The notes: generated by a model from the sequence alone, not told the origin. 14,964 bases of DNA from DATCVA01 sp036567205 (GCA_036567205.1 DATCVA010000039.1:1-14964), one strand, 5' to 3'. Positions 6,299 through 14,672 are shown, numbered from the stretch's first letter. Numbers and translations: made by a program.

Positions 6299-7185
6299 TA
6301 GTGGAACCGGCCTATGCGGCTGGGCTCGCTGAAATTCATCCAAATAAAGAATGCCCGGCCAACGATATACTGGTCGGGCACAAAGCCCCAATAACGGCTA
6401 TCCAGGCTATTGTCGCGGTTATCGCCCATCATGAAGTAATGGCCGGAAGGCACTGTACAACGCACGCCGTTCCCCAAGTATTCACAATTGTTACGATAAG
6501 GATAATCCGAAATAGCCATAAAGTCTTGCCGCGCCTGTTTGTTCAGCAAAATTTTGTGGTCGATCTTGCCCAGCGTTTCGTTGTAACGTCCCACATAGGT
6601 AGAGCGATCCGGCTCGAAATAATCGCCATCGCGCACCTGCGCCACTTCCTTTCCATTAATCGACAAGACTTTGTTCTGATACAAAACCACATCACCCGGC
6701 AGTCCAACCACACGTTTTATGTAATCGACATTCGGATCTACAGGATAACGAAAAACAATAACATCGCCGCGCTGCGGCGAACCAAGCTCGATGACCTTCG
6801 CATCGACGACCGGCAGCCTGATGCCATACTGAAACTTGTTGACCAGGATCAGGTCACCGCTTTGCAGCGTTGGCAACATCGAGCCCGATGGAATTCGAAA
6901 AGGCTCGACTACAAATGAGCGCAATGCAAAAACGAACAAAATAACCGGAAAAAAACTAACACAGTATTCGATCCACCACGGTACCCGGTTAGCCTTATCG
7001 TAGGCTTCCTGGCGATGGCGAGCAGCATCCAGACTGCCCACGCCTGTAGTGGCCGCGTCATATACAGCCATCGCCGCCTGGGCTTTACGGCGCCGCTTGC
7101 CGCGCAGATAAAAGAAATCCAGACACCAAACCACCCCGGTTACCACCAAGAGCACAAATAAAATCAGTGCAAAATCCCAGCTCAT
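6298..7185 (-). CDS. lepB: Signal peptidase I
   Basis: LepB removes signal peptides from exported proteins at the periplasmic face of the inner membrane. From the ATG at 7185 it has 295 residues: membrane helix 1 (about 5-22), a basic cytosolic loop (KRRRK), helix 2 (about 74-92), then the catalytic domain. Box B RIPSGSMLPTL supplies Ser102 and box D YIKRVVGLPGD supplies Lys157, the Ser-Lys dyad with the same 55-residue separation as E. coli Ser90/Lys145. Box E GDNRDNSLDSRYWG is also intact. An upstream GTG at 7194 is rejected because it coincides with the ribosome binding site AAGGTG (7194-7199), which is correctly spaced (8 bp) for the ATG. It lies 28 bp after lepA and shares one base with rnc. 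Confidence 0.97.
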   Translation of the reverse strand: MSWDFALILFVLLVVTGVVWCLDFFYLRGKRRRKAQAAMAVYDAATTGVGSLDAARHRQEAYDKANRVPWWIEYCVSFFPVILFVFALRSFVVEPFRIPSGSMLPTLQSGDLILVNKFQYGIRLPVVDAKVIELGSPQRGDVIVFRYPVDPNVDYIKRVVGLPGDVVLYQNKVLSINGKEVAQVRDGDYFEPDRSTYVGRYNETLGKIDHKILLNKQARQDFMAISDYPYRNNCEYLGNGVRCTVPSGHYFMMGDNRDNSLDSRYWGFVPDQYIVGRAFFIWMNFSEPSRIGRFH

Positions 7186-7213
7186 ACTTGCCACACCTTA
7201 TTGTTTTTCAATG

Positions 7214-9007
7214 TTATTTATCCTCGACTTGCAAGATAGCCAGGAATGCTTCTTGAGGAATTTCGACGTTGCCCACTTGTTTCATGCGCTTCTTGCCCGC
7301 TTTTTGTTTTTCAAGCAGTTTTTTCTTGCGTGAAATATCGCCGCCATAGCATTTGGCCAAAACGTTTTTTCGCAACGCCTTGACGCTTTCACGCGCGATA
7401 ATTTCAGCTCCGATCGCGGCCTGGATGGCTATATCGAACATTTGGCGAGGGATCAGACCCCGCATTTTGCTGACGACTTCACGTCCGCGATAACGCGCGT
7501 TAGCGCGATGCACGATCATGGACAACGCATCGACGCGGTCGCCATTAATAAGCAAATCGACTCGCACCACATCGGAGGTACGGTACTCTTTAAACTCGTA
7601 ATCCATCGATGCGTAACCACGCGACACCGATTTAAGCTTGTCGAAGAAGTCGAGCACTATTTCGGCCAGCGGCATTTCATAAGTCAAATGCACTTGCCGG
7701 CCATGATAGGTCATGTTCAGTTGCAGCCCGCGCTTAGCCATGCACAAAGACATGACCGGCCCGACATAATCTTGCGGCATGAACAGCGTAACAGTAACAA
7801 TGGGCTCGCGGATTTCGGCAATATTGCCAACCTCGGGCATGCGCGAAGGGCTTTCTATCATGGAGACCGAGCCATCACGCTGCTCGACCTGGTACACCAC
7901 GGTAGGCGCCGTGGTAATAATGTCCATGTCGAATTCACGCTCGAGGCGCTCCTGCACAATCTCCATGTGCAAAAGCCCCAGAAAACCGCAACGGAAACCA
8001 AAGCCCAGCGCCTGCGATACTTCAGGCTCGAACATCAATGACGAATCATTAAGCTTCAGTTTTTCAAGCGAATCGCGCAACTGGTCGTATTCGCTGCTTT
8101 CAACGGGATAAAGCCCGGCAAACACCTGTGGCTTGACTTCTTTGAAGCCTGGCAGCGCCTGGGGCGCCGGGCTGCCGGCCAACGTAATGGTATCGCCCAC
8201 TTTAGCGTCTTCAAGCTGCTTGATGCCTGCGATGACGAAACCGACCTCGCCCGCCGAAAGATGTTTACGCGGTTCGGACTTGGGCGTAAAAACCCCGGTT
8301 TGCTCGCAAAGATGGGTGGCGCCGCTGGCCATTAGCAAAATTTTATCTTTGGGTTTCAGCACACCATTGATGATGCGCACCAACATGACGACACCAACGT
8401 AGTTATCGAACCACGAGTCAATAATAAGCGCTTGCAACGGCTTGGCAGGGTCGCCAACGGGCGGCGGCACACGCGCAACGATAACCTCGAGGATTTCATC
8501 GATGCCCATGCCTGTCTTGGCACTTGCCAAAATCGCATCGGATGCGTCGATCCCGATCACATCCTCTACCTCTTGACGCGCACCATCAGGATCGGCCGAC
8601 GCCAAGTCCATTTTATTCAGAACCGGAATGACTTCGACCCCCAGCTCGATCGCGGTATAACAATTAGCGACTGTTTGCGCCTCGACGCCTTGCGATGCAT
8701 CGACGACCAGTAACGCACCTTCACAGGCCGACAACGAGCGGCTGACTTCGTATGAGAAATCCACGTGCCCGGGCGTATCGATAAGATTGAATGCATATAC
8801 CTGGCCGTCTTTGGCGGTATAGCTCAGGGAAGCGGTTTGCGCCTTGATGGTAATACCACGTTCACGCTCGATATCCATGGAATCAAGCACTTGGGTCGAC
8901 ATTTCCCGGTCAGCCAAACCTCCGCAACGATGAATTAAACGATCGGCAAGCGTTGACTTACCGTGGTCAATATGAGCAATAATAGAAAAGTTGCGGATGT
9001 GATCCAT
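7214..9007 (-). CDS. lepA: Elongation factor 4 (LepA) GTPase
   Basis: LepA is a ribosome-binding translational GTPase that acts in back-translocation or initiation fidelity, in particular under ionic or pH stress. The 597-residue length is standard. Visible motifs are G1 AHIDHGKST (11-19), the RERGITIK switch I sequence (48-55), G3 DTPGH (77-81) and G4 NKMD (131-134). Domain II, the EF-G-like domains, and the LepA-specific C-terminal domain with the RANARYRGREVVSKMRGLIPRQMF region and a lysine-rich ISRKKKLLEKQKAGKKRMK stretch follow. The ATG at 9007 gives the canonical MDHIRNFSIIAHIDHGK start, although no strong ribosome binding site precedes it. A terminator stands between it and degP, so lepA probably has its own promoter in 9008-9066, which I could not identify. 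Confidence 0.98.
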   Translation of the reverse strand: MDHIRNFSIIAHIDHGKSTLADRLIHRCGGLADREMSTQVLDSMDIERERGITIKAQTASLSYTAKDGQVYAFNLIDTPGHVDFSYEVSRSLSACEGALLVVDASQGVEAQTVANCYTAIELGVEVIPVLNKMDLASADPDGARQEVEDVIGIDASDAILASAKTGMGIDEILEVIVARVPPPVGDPAKPLQALIIDSWFDNYVGVVMLVRIINGVLKPKDKILLMASGATHLCEQTGVFTPKSEPRKHLSAGEVGFVIAGIKQLEDAKVGDTITLAGSPAPQALPGFKEVKPQVFAGLYPVESSEYDQLRDSLEKLKLNDSSLMFEPEVSQALGFGFRCGFLGLLHMEIVQERLEREFDMDIITTAPTVVYQVEQRDGSVSMIESPSRMPEVGNIAEIREPIVTVTLFMPQDYVGPVMSLCMAKRGLQLNMTYHGRQVHLTYEMPLAEIVLDFFDKLKSVSRGYASMDYEFKEYRTSDVVRVDLLINGDRVDALSMIVHRANARYRGREVVSKMRGLIPRQMFDIAIQAAIGAEIIARESVKALRKNVLAKCYGGDISRKKKLLEKQKAGKKRMKQVGNVEIPQEAFLAILQVEDK

Positions 9008-9065
9008 AAACCAGGAAATAGAAGCCCGCTTGTTTGACGAAGCAGGTAAATGTTGAAGGGACTAA

Positions 9066-9096
9066 GCAAAAGAGGAGCGCCTATAGCGCTCCTCTT
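9066..9096 (-). terminator. Rho-independent terminator after degP
   Basis: AAGAGGAGCGC (9070-9080) and GCGCTCCTCTT (9086-9096) form a perfect 11-bp stem around a 5-base loop. On the minus strand the stem is followed by a short T run (CTCTTTTGCTT). It lies about 35 bp after the degP stop and about 60 bp before the lepA start, so it separates the rpoE-degP unit from the lepA operon. The T run is short, so read-through is possible. Confidence 0.78.
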
Positions 9097-9130
9097 GCAG
9101 CTAACGTGCCATTTTAGCTGTTTCTGGAGA

Positions 9131-10630
9131 TTATTTTCGAGGCGTAACCGGAACCCACTGGGATTGGCCCTGTCGCAGCACCAGCAACGCCGCCGCCCGC
9201 GATTTATTTAGCTGACCCACTAGTTTGGCAAATTGTTTGACATCCGTTACGTCGACATCATTAACGGTCAGGATAATATCGCCCGGAGCAATTCCCGCGG
9301 TCGCTGCAGGCTCTTCAACCTCGGTCACCTGAACCCCGCCTTTGATTTTCTCTTTGACGCGCACCGCTTCAGGCACTTCAGTCACGCTAAGGCCTAATGC
9401 ATCGGCCGGCGTTGCAACGGGCGGGACTGCCTCAGCACCTGCCACGGGAGCTTCGGTGGCTTTCAGTTCACCGACCTTCACATTGAGCGTGATGGACTTG
9501 CCCTTCCTCCAGACCTCTATCGTTGCCCGGCTGTCCGGCTTGGTGCTGCCTACAATACGCGGCAAGTCGGTCCAATGTGTAATCGGACTGTCATTGAACT
9601 TAGTAATAACGTCGCCCGAACGAACACCCGACTCTCCGGCTGGCCCGCCCTCTTCGACATTGCTGACCATGGCGCCGTGCGCCTTGCTAAGTCCGATTGC
9701 TTTGGCAACATCATCGGTAACGGGCCCGATCTGTACTCCGATCCGTCCCCGGGTCACTTTGCCATGCTCTTTAAGCTGCTCGACGACGCGCATGACTTCG
9801 TCAATGGGAATAGCTAAAGAAATACCCATAAAGCCGCCGCTTTGCGAAATGATCTGGGAATTGACGCCCACAACCTGTCCCGCAAGATTGATGAGCGGCC
9901 CGCCGGAGTTACCGGGGTTCACAGCAACATCAGTTTGGATGAAAGGCAGGTAATCACCCGTGTCGCGGTTAATAGCGCTGACAATCCCGGACGTAACCGT
10001 GGAATCAAGCCCAAATGGCGAACCGATAGCCAGTACCCACTGCCCTTTTTTCAAGCTTTTGGAATCACCGATGGGTAACGGCGTCAAATCCTTTGCCTCG
10101 ATTTTGATCAAGGCAACATCGGTACGCGGATCAGTACCAATGATCTTGGCCTTGTACTCTTTGCCATCGGTCATTGTGACAAAAATACCGTTCGAGTTGG
10201 CCACCACATGGTTATTGGTAAGAATGTACCCGTCTGCCGAAATAATGAAGCCGGAACCCACGCCACGGGGAACGGTCCGCTCTTGCTCTTGCTCTTTGGG
10301 ATTTGGAGCGCCGCGCCGACGCGGAGGCTGCGATCCGGGCGGCATAAAGTCGGGACCAAAAAACCAACGGAACATATCGTACGGGTCTGTACCGTTAGGG
10401 CCCATGGGAGACTGGCGCACCGGCACGGCTTCCGTCGTACGAATATTAACGACCGAGCCTTCTGTCTTGGCAATAATCGACGAAAAATCGGGTATTGACA
10501 ATGTCGGAACAGGAGTTGTTTGAGCGTGCACAGCGGCCCCCAGAGGGGCGAACGCAAGGACAGCACCCACCGATACTGCTCCCATAATTTGTCGGATTTT
10601 TTGCTTGGGCATAAAGGTAGAAGGCATCAT
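9131..10630 (-). CDS. degP: Periplasmic serine endoprotease DegP/MucD family
   Basis: This HtrA-family protease degrades or refolds misfolded envelope proteins and is the effector end of the sigma-E response. Of 499 residues, an N-terminal hydrophobic signal (about 14-37, ending AVHAQ) is followed by a trypsin-like domain with His141 (TNNHVV), Asp171 (RTDVAL) and Ser242 (GNSGGPL). PDZ1 (about 294-388) and PDZ2 (about 411-495) come next. The LA loop near 72-118 is rich in Pro, Arg and Gly, as in MucD/DegQ-like proteins. AAGGAG at 10636-10641 lies 5 bp before the first ATG and 8 bp before the second (10627), so either may be used. It starts 26 bp after rseB and is likely cotranscribed with it. 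The symbol mucD would be equally suitable. Confidence 0.95.
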   Translation of the reverse strand: MMPSTFMPKQKIRQIMGAVSVGAVLAFAPLGAAVHAQTTPVPTLSIPDFSSIIAKTEGSVVNIRTTEAVPVRQSPMGPNGTDPYDMFRWFFGPDFMPPGSQPPRRRGAPNPKEQEQERTVPRGVGSGFIISADGYILTNNHVVANSNGIFVTMTDGKEYKAKIIGTDPRTDVALIKIEAKDLTPLPIGDSKSLKKGQWVLAIGSPFGLDSTVTSGIVSAINRDTGDYLPFIQTDVAVNPGNSGGPLINLAGQVVGVNSQIISQSGGFMGISLAIPIDEVMRVVEQLKEHGKVTRGRIGVQIGPVTDDVAKAIGLSKAHGAMVSNVEEGGPAGESGVRSGDVITKFNDSPITHWTDLPRIVGSTKPDSRATIEVWRKGKSITLNVKVGELKATEAPVAGAEAVPPVATPADALGLSVTEVPEAVRVKEKIKGGVQVTEVEEPAATAGIAPGDIILTVNDVDVTDVKQFAKLVGQLNKSRAAALLVLRQGQSQWVPVTPRK

Positions 10631-10656
10631 AAAAACTCCTTAGTCGAAATCAAGAA

Positions 10657-11703
10657 TTACTGCGTGGCTGCCAGGGGTACATATTCGGTACGCTCAGCAA
10701 GTTCGCGTAGCGTATCTGCTGGTACTTCTCCGATGGCCGTAAGCCAATGGTCACCGATTCGGGCGCCATAGATATTTATGGCGCCCCGGGTGGCCGCGCC
10801 AGCGCTCAGCGGCTTGCGAGATGAATCATACGGCTCGATAAATACCGAGATAGCCGCCAGTCCGTCAGACATGACCAATTGCTTGACCGACTTGCCGCCT
10901 TTCATAGGCCGGGATACTTGCGTAATCGAATCAAAACCCGGAGGTGAGGCAATACGCCAACCCAGCTTAGACAGATCAATCGGCTGAATCGGCATTTGAA
11001 GAATCTTCCAGTCGCGGGTATTCCATTGCGATTTCAGTTGATCAGCAGGAACCGCCGAGCCGATTTGCAAAGATGTGAATAAAATCTGGTCCACAAGTTC
11101 GTTCGGCCCATTAAGGGTTTGGGCCTTTATCAACAAATTGGTCTCGGTGTCGACGCAAAAATTATACCCGTAGCGATAATCGTCCTTGGGCGTCAGTTCG
11201 AGCGTCGTGCAGTCGCGCCCGGCAATACGGTTGCTTTCCGAACTTATTTTTAAGGTGTAGAACTTTGAAATTTTCTTGCCGTCGCCGATCAAAACACCGG
11301 GAAAGCGCTCGCCGTGCCGAGGCTCGATTAGAACCAGTTTTTGCTCGGGGATGAGGCACTGAACCGTATCGTTATGCCGGAGAAACTCGCGCGCCGGACC
11401 ATCGAGCATAGAAAGCCGCTCGCGCTCGCCCGTGCCATCAACCACATGAATCACCTGGTTTGATTGCATGGCAGCGCCCTGCTGATAAGTAAAAACACCA
11501 GCATAATCGAGTTCACGGGCCGCTGCCTGCACCTTTTGCAAGATCGGCAACGCCTTGCTGCCAGTTTGATCAGCGTCTGCCGCCAAAGACGGCTGCATAA
11601 ACATACAAGCCGCCCATAACAGACAAGACCAATGCAAAACGTTAACAGGTCGGCAAACGCGCCTGAAGGATGGCGCTATTTCAACGCTTACACCTCCAGT
11701 CAT
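10657..11703 (-). CDS. rseB: Sigma-E regulatory protein RseB/MucB
   Basis: RseB is a periplasmic sensor that binds the RseA periplasmic domain and shields it from DegS-type proteolysis until lipopolysaccharide or envelope signals displace it. The 348-residue protein has an unusually long N-terminal lead of about 24 residues with two arginine pairs before a hydrophobic signal (about 25-41, ending SLAADADQ). It then has the LolA-like domain beginning ALPILQKVQAAARELDYAGVFTYQQG and a C-terminal MucB/RseB domain (LGWRIASPPGFDSI, then MSDGLAAISVFIEP). Cys27 and Cys33 fall in the signal region, and two more cysteines (CTTLEL, NFCVD) could form a disulfide. The ATG shares one base with the rseA stop (TAATG). 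It is followed by degP. Confidence 0.93.
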   Translation of the reverse strand: MTGGVSVEIAPSFRRVCRPVNVLHWSCLLWAACMFMQPSLAADADQTGSKALPILQKVQAAARELDYAGVFTYQQGAAMQSNQVIHVVDGTGERERLSMLDGPAREFLRHNDTVQCLIPEQKLVLIEPRHGERFPGVLIGDGKKISKFYTLKISSESNRIAGRDCTTLELTPKDDYRYGYNFCVDTETNLLIKAQTLNGPNELVDQILFTSLQIGSAVPADQLKSQWNTRDWKILQMPIQPIDLSKLGWRIASPPGFDSITQVSRPMKGGKSVKQLVMSDGLAAISVFIEPYDSSRKPLSAGAATRGAINIYGARIGDHWLTAIGEVPADTLRELAERTEYVPLAATQ

Positions 11704-12203
11704 TATTTGGACACCCCGCCATCGAAGGAAACCTGACGTACAGGGTTAATACCCACTAATTGCCTATGAGCGTCGACATAATCGCGCAAGGCAGCATCAT
11801 CATTAGGTGTTGCCACCGCCAGCATCTGCGTCGAACCGCCATTCTGAGACGGCGAAAAATAAGGTTGCGCCACCCACGCCACAGAAGCAACAGCAGCGAC
11901 CACAGCCAAGCCGGATAGCCCCAGGCGCACGGGAGAAGACTTGCGCCGATGCGGCGCCACGACAGCAGGCTCGGCGTCGATTGCCTTGGAAATGCGCGCA
12001 TAAAAAAAATCGGACGGCTTGATGGCAAGCTCTTCGCTACGCAACACGTCGCCAATCAAATGATAGGTATCCCAAACCTGACGGCCATAAGGCGAATCGA
12101 GGTCTTCGGGGCGAATGTCGTCGTCGCCATCGATCCATCCGGACACGGTGGATTCCCAGTCGAAGACCTCTTGTTCCGGGTTCGGTTTAGCCACAACTTG
12201 CAT
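11703..12203 (-). CDS. rseA: Anti-sigma factor RseA/MucA-like
   Basis: This is a single-pass inner membrane protein that sequesters the sigma factor in the cytosol and releases it after regulated proteolysis. The 166 residues comprise a cytosolic domain (about 1-90; EVFDWESTVSGWIDGDDD and RQVWDTYHLIGDVLRSEEL are typical of the RseA N-terminal sigma-binding region), one membrane helix (about 95-113) and a short periplasmic tail of about 50 residues that should bind RseB. It lacks a zinc-binding HxxxCxxC motif. An upstream GTG at 12212 is rejected because it overlaps the ribosome binding site; AAGGAG at 12212-12217 is 8 bp before the ATG at 12203. It starts 12 bp after rpoE, and its stop overlaps rseB by one base. 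Confidence 0.92.
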   Translation of the reverse strand: MQVVAKPNPEQEVFDWESTVSGWIDGDDDIRPEDLDSPYGRQVWDTYHLIGDVLRSEELAIKPSDFFYARISKAIDAEPAVVAPHRRKSSPVRLGLSGLAVVAAVASVAWVAQPYFSPSQNGGSTQMLAVATPNDDAALRDYVDAHRQLVGINPVRQVSFDGGVSK

Positions 12204-12211
12204 TTTACTCA

Positions 12212-12217
12212 CTCCTT
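12212..12217 (-). promoter_or_regulatory. rseA ribosome binding site overlapping the rpoE stop
   Basis: AAGGAG on the minus strand shares its two leading A residues with the TAA stop of rpoE (12216-12218). The 8-bp spacing to the ATG at 12203 fixes the rseA start and excludes the in-frame GTG at 12212. Ribosomes finishing rpoE would uncover or reuse this site, which suits balanced synthesis of sigma and anti-sigma factor. Confidence 0.75.
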
Positions 12218-12815
12218 ACCACCGATGCTCGACATCGGTACCTAAAACAGGACGCAACTGCGCCGCTATCGCTTCACGCGCCCGGTAAATACGCGAGCGC
12301 ACAGTGCCGATAGGACAATCCATACTTTGAGCGATATCTTCGTAGCTCATGCCTTCGATTTCACGCAACACAATTGCCGTACGCAACTCTTCGGGCAGTG
12401 CGTTAATGGCGCCATTAACGGTATCGACTATTTGACGGCTCGCCATCATCGATTCCGGCGTACTGATATCGGTTAGGTTGTCAATTTGGCTAAAAGTTTC
12501 ACCGTCTTCATTTTCAATTGCAGTTGGTGTGCTTGGTCGGCGCGCATTGGCCACTTGCCAGTTGCGCGCCGTATTGATGGCAATACGATAAAGCCAGGTA
12601 TAAAAAGCGCTTTCGCCTCGAAATTGCGGAAGCGCCCGATACGCCTTGATAAATGCCTCTTGGGCGACATCTTCGACCTCGGACGGATCTCGAACCATAC
12701 GCGACAATAAGCGCATGATCTTGCGCTGATATTTCAGCACCAATAAATCGAAGGCGCGCTTATCGCCGCGCTGAACACGGGCCACCAACTCGGCATCGAC
12801 GTCGCGCTCGCTCAC
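12216..12815 (-). CDS. rpoE: RNA polymerase sigma factor RpoE (sigma-E / AlgU type)
   Basis: This is a group 4 (ECF) sigma factor for envelope stress. The 199 residues start SERDVDAELVARVQRGDKRAF. Region 2 (about 24-90) includes the DVAQEAFIKAYRALPQFRGE and FYTWLYRIAINTARN blocks that melt and read the -10 element. Region 4 (about 132-186) includes the helix-turn-helix GMSYEDIAQSMDCPIGTVRSRIYRARE that reads the -35. The frame stays open upstream to 12914, but the GTG at 12815 gives the family N-terminus and has GGAGG (12821-12825) 5 bp upstream. That GTG shares its first G with the TAG of the preceding membrane protein gene (TAGTG). The rseA-rseB-degP genes follow. I could not find a convincing sigma-E autoregulatory promoter in front of it. 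Confidence 0.96.
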   Translation of the reverse strand: MSERDVDAELVARVQRGDKRAFDLLVLKYQRKIMRLLSRMVRDPSEVEDVAQEAFIKAYRALPQFRGESAFYTWLYRIAINTARNWQVANARRPSTPTAIENEDGETFSQIDNLTDISTPESMMASRQIVDTVNGAINALPEELRTAIVLREIEGMSYEDIAQSMDCPIGTVRSRIYRAREAIAAQLRPVLGTDVEHRW

Positions 12816-13279
12816 TAAATCCTCCGTGCGGTGGATTGCCCCGGCGATGTTATTTCGCCGGCAATATACACACACAACTGACGCCATGCGTCGGGCGTAA
12901 CACTCGATTTCCAAATGGTTAATTCAAGCATCGTGTCCTTTAGATTGCTGGCCGTCGGGTCGGAAAAGCGCAAGGTAATCCACGCAAAACCGGACCAGGC
13001 ATGACTTAATAATAATGGACGACGTGAACCAGCCAGAGCATATTCCCAGTGATTTTCGTTATTTACAGAGAGTAACCCGTTTAACGCCAATCCGCCTTGC
13101 CTTTTATGGCGCGCATGCACCAAAGCCGCCAACAATGCGATTAGCGCAGCAACAACAGCGGCGGGATAGACACCGGATAAACAATAGCCAAGACTGGCTA
13201 GCACCCCGCCGTAGAGCAATCCGCCAAGCAAGGCAACCCAACGTGGCCGCTGAACTGTCCATTGCCTGACCTGAGACAC
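12815..13279 (-). CDS. Small YgfX/CptA-like membrane protein
   Basis: This encodes 154 residues. Two hydrophobic helices (about 14-33 and 37-55) form a hairpin near the N-terminus, followed by a basic HARHKR turn and a soluble C-terminal domain. That layout, together with the LLLSHAWSGFAWITLRF strand pair and a late LTIWKSSVTPDAWRQLCVYI segment, resembles the YgfX (CptA) family of E. coli, a 135-residue inner membrane protein reported to affect cell-division and cytoskeletal proteins. Similarity is by pattern only, so the family call is moderate and the function unknown. The start is GTG with a weak ribosome binding site, 13 bp after fabF. The stop overlaps the rpoE start by one base, so its translation should feed into rpoE. 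Confidence 0.7.
   Translation of the reverse strand: MSQVRQWTVQRPRWVALLGGLLYGGVLASLGYCLSGVYPAAVVAALIALLAALVHARHKRQGGLALNGLLSVNNENHWEYALAGSRRPLLLSHAWSGFAWITLRFSDPTASNLKDTMLELTIWKSSVTPDAWRQLCVYIAGEITSPGQSTARRI
12821..12825 (-). promoter_or_regulatory. rpoE ribosome binding site deciding the GTG start
   Basis: GGAGG on the minus strand lies 5 bp before the GTG at 12815. It supports the short, family-length rpoE product over the 33-codon upstream extension. The site is inside the last codons of the YgfX-like gene. Confidence 0.75.
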
Positions 13280-13292
13280 GGGGCGTCCCAGT

Positions 13293-14522
13293 TTAAATCC
13301 GCCGCACTATCATTGACCCGTTTGTTCCGCCGAAGCCAAAAGAGTTCGACAGGGCCACCTCGATTTTCAGATCGCGTGCCTGATTGGCGCAATAATCGAG
13401 ATCGCATTCAGGGTCTTGATTAAAGATATTGATGGTCGGCGGAGAGATTTGGTTATAAACCGCCAGCGCAGTGAAAACCGCCTCGATGCCTCCTGCAGCC
13501 CCAAGCAAATGACCCGTCATTGATTTGGTGGAGTTCACCACCAGCTTTTTAGCGTGGTCGCCGAAAGCCAGCTTGAGCGCTTCCGTTTCGTTTTTATCGC
13601 CTAAAGGCGTCGACGTGCCGTGCGCATTGACATAGCTGATTTCATCGGCATTGATGCCCCCGTTGCGCAGTGCGTTAAGCACGCCACGGCGAGGGCCATC
13701 ACGGTCGGGCGACGTAATATGGTGGGCGTCGGAGCTCATGCCATAACCGGCAAATTCTCCGTAAATACGAGCGCCGCGCTTGCGAGCATGCTCGTATTCT
13801 TCCAGGATCAATACACCAGCGCCCTCGCCCAATACGAAACCGTCGCGATCGATGTCCCAGGGGCGTGATGCAGTGGCCGGATCGTCGTTGCGGGTAGACA
13901 AAGCACGCATTGCGGCGAAACCGCCAATACCCAGGGGAGACACAGTAGATTCGGCTCCGCCCGCCATCATGACGTCGGCGTCGCCGTATTCGATCAGGCG
14001 AGCAGCATCGCCGATGGAATGCAAACCAGTCGTGCAAGCCGAGACAACGGCATAGCTAGGCCCTTTAAAGCCCAGCATAATGGACAACTGACCTGAAATA
14101 AGATTGATAAGCGAAGCAGGCACAAAGAACGGCGAAATACGACGCGCGCCGCGTTCAAGGTATTCGACTTGTTGTTCTTCAATACGCGGCAAACCGCCGA
14201 TACCCGAACCGACAATAACCCCGATGCGATCTGCATTGGCTTCGGTTACGTCAAGGCCGGCATCGCGCCATGCTTGTACGCCGGCAGCCACGCCGTAATG
14301 GATGAATGTATCCATTTGCTTGGCTTCTTTCGCGGACATGACTTGCGTGATGTCGAAATCTTTGACTTCACCCGCTATCTGCGCATTGAACGCAGAAGGA
14401 TCAAAACGCGTAATGCGGCCAACTCCTGAACGCCCATTAACGATATTGTCCCATGCGCTTTCAATATCGTTGCCTACTGGCGAAACAATACCAAGGCCGG
14501 TAATAACGACACGTCGCTTCAC
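13293..14522 (-). CDS. fabF: 3-oxoacyl-[acyl-carrier-protein] synthase II
   Basis: FabF (KAS II) condenses malonyl-ACP with acyl-ACP in fatty acid elongation and in many bacteria controls the temperature-dependent palmitoleate to vaccenate step. The 409-residue length is standard. The active-site triad is complete: Cys163 in VVSACTTGLHSIGDA, His301 in NAHGTSTPLGD and His338 in STKSMTGHLLGAAGG, with Lys333 also present. The C-terminal NSFGFGGTNGSMIVRRI is canonical. The start is GTG, supported by AGGAG about 7 bp upstream and by the usual MKRRVVITGLG N-terminus. Its substrate carrier is encoded immediately upstream (acpP), with a hairpin and U-rich stretch in between. Confidence 0.98.
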   Translation of the reverse strand: MKRRVVITGLGIVSPVGNDIESAWDNIVNGRSGVGRITRFDPSAFNAQIAGEVKDFDITQVMSAKEAKQMDTFIHYGVAAGVQAWRDAGLDVTEANADRIGVIVGSGIGGLPRIEEQQVEYLERGARRISPFFVPASLINLISGQLSIMLGFKGPSYAVVSACTTGLHSIGDAARLIEYGDADVMMAGGAESTVSPLGIGGFAAMRALSTRNDDPATASRPWDIDRDGFVLGEGAGVLILEEYEHARKRGARIYGEFAGYGMSSDAHHITSPDRDGPRRGVLNALRNGGINADEISYVNAHGTSTPLGDKNETEALKLAFGDHAKKLVVNSTKSMTGHLLGAAGGIEAVFTALAVYNQISPPTINIFNQDPECDLDYCANQARDLKIEVALSNSFGFGGTNGSMIVRRI

Positions 14523-14533
14523 GGATGACTCCT

Positions 14534-14625
14534 AAAAATAAAAAAGCGGTTTAAAGCAAACACACCTATTGCGGCGCCAAATCGAAACGTTTGGCACAAC
14601 GACAGGTCTGCTTTCTAGAAACCGC
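14534..14625 (-). terminator. Possible attenuator or terminator between acpP and fabF
   Basis: On the minus strand GCGGTTT (from 14619-14625 inverted) pairs with AAACCGC (14546-14552 inverted). AAAGC/GCTTT extends the stem after a CTAG bulge, and an inner GCCAAA/TTTGGC hairpin lies within the loop. TTTTTTATTTTT follows directly (14534-14545) and runs into the fabF ribosome binding site. A stem of 7 plus 5 bp with a large branched loop is weaker than a classical terminator, so partial termination that keeps acpP transcript in excess over fabF is the likelier role. Confidence 0.5.
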
Positions 14626-14633
14626 CCTAGCGC

Positions 14634-14652
14634 GGCACGGTTGAGCCGTGCC
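14634..14652 (-). other. Short perfect hairpin downstream of acpP
   Basis: GGCACGG and CCGTGCC form a 7-bp GC-rich stem around a 5-base loop, 20 bp after the acpP stop. No T run follows on the minus strand, so it is probably an mRNA 3'-end-stabilising or pause hairpin rather than a terminator by itself. It may act with the longer structure nearer fabF. Confidence 0.5.
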
Positions 14653-14672
14653 TGACACCATGAAAGTTAAAA

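Noticed and set aside
6301..6918. 205-codon plus-strand open frame opposite lepB
   Set aside because: Antisense shadow of the signal peptidase gene, whose catalytic motifs are intact in the other strand.
11074..11100. Sigma-E-like promoter GAACTT-N16-TCACA on the minus strand inside rseB
   Set aside because: The -35 is good but the -10 departs from TCTGA/TCAAA, it is inside coding sequence and more than 400 bp from degP; a chance match is likely.
12816..12914. 33-codon upstream extension of RpoE
   Set aside because: The family N-terminus begins at the GTG at 12815, which has a strong GGAGG 5 bp upstream; the extension lies within the YgfX-like gene.
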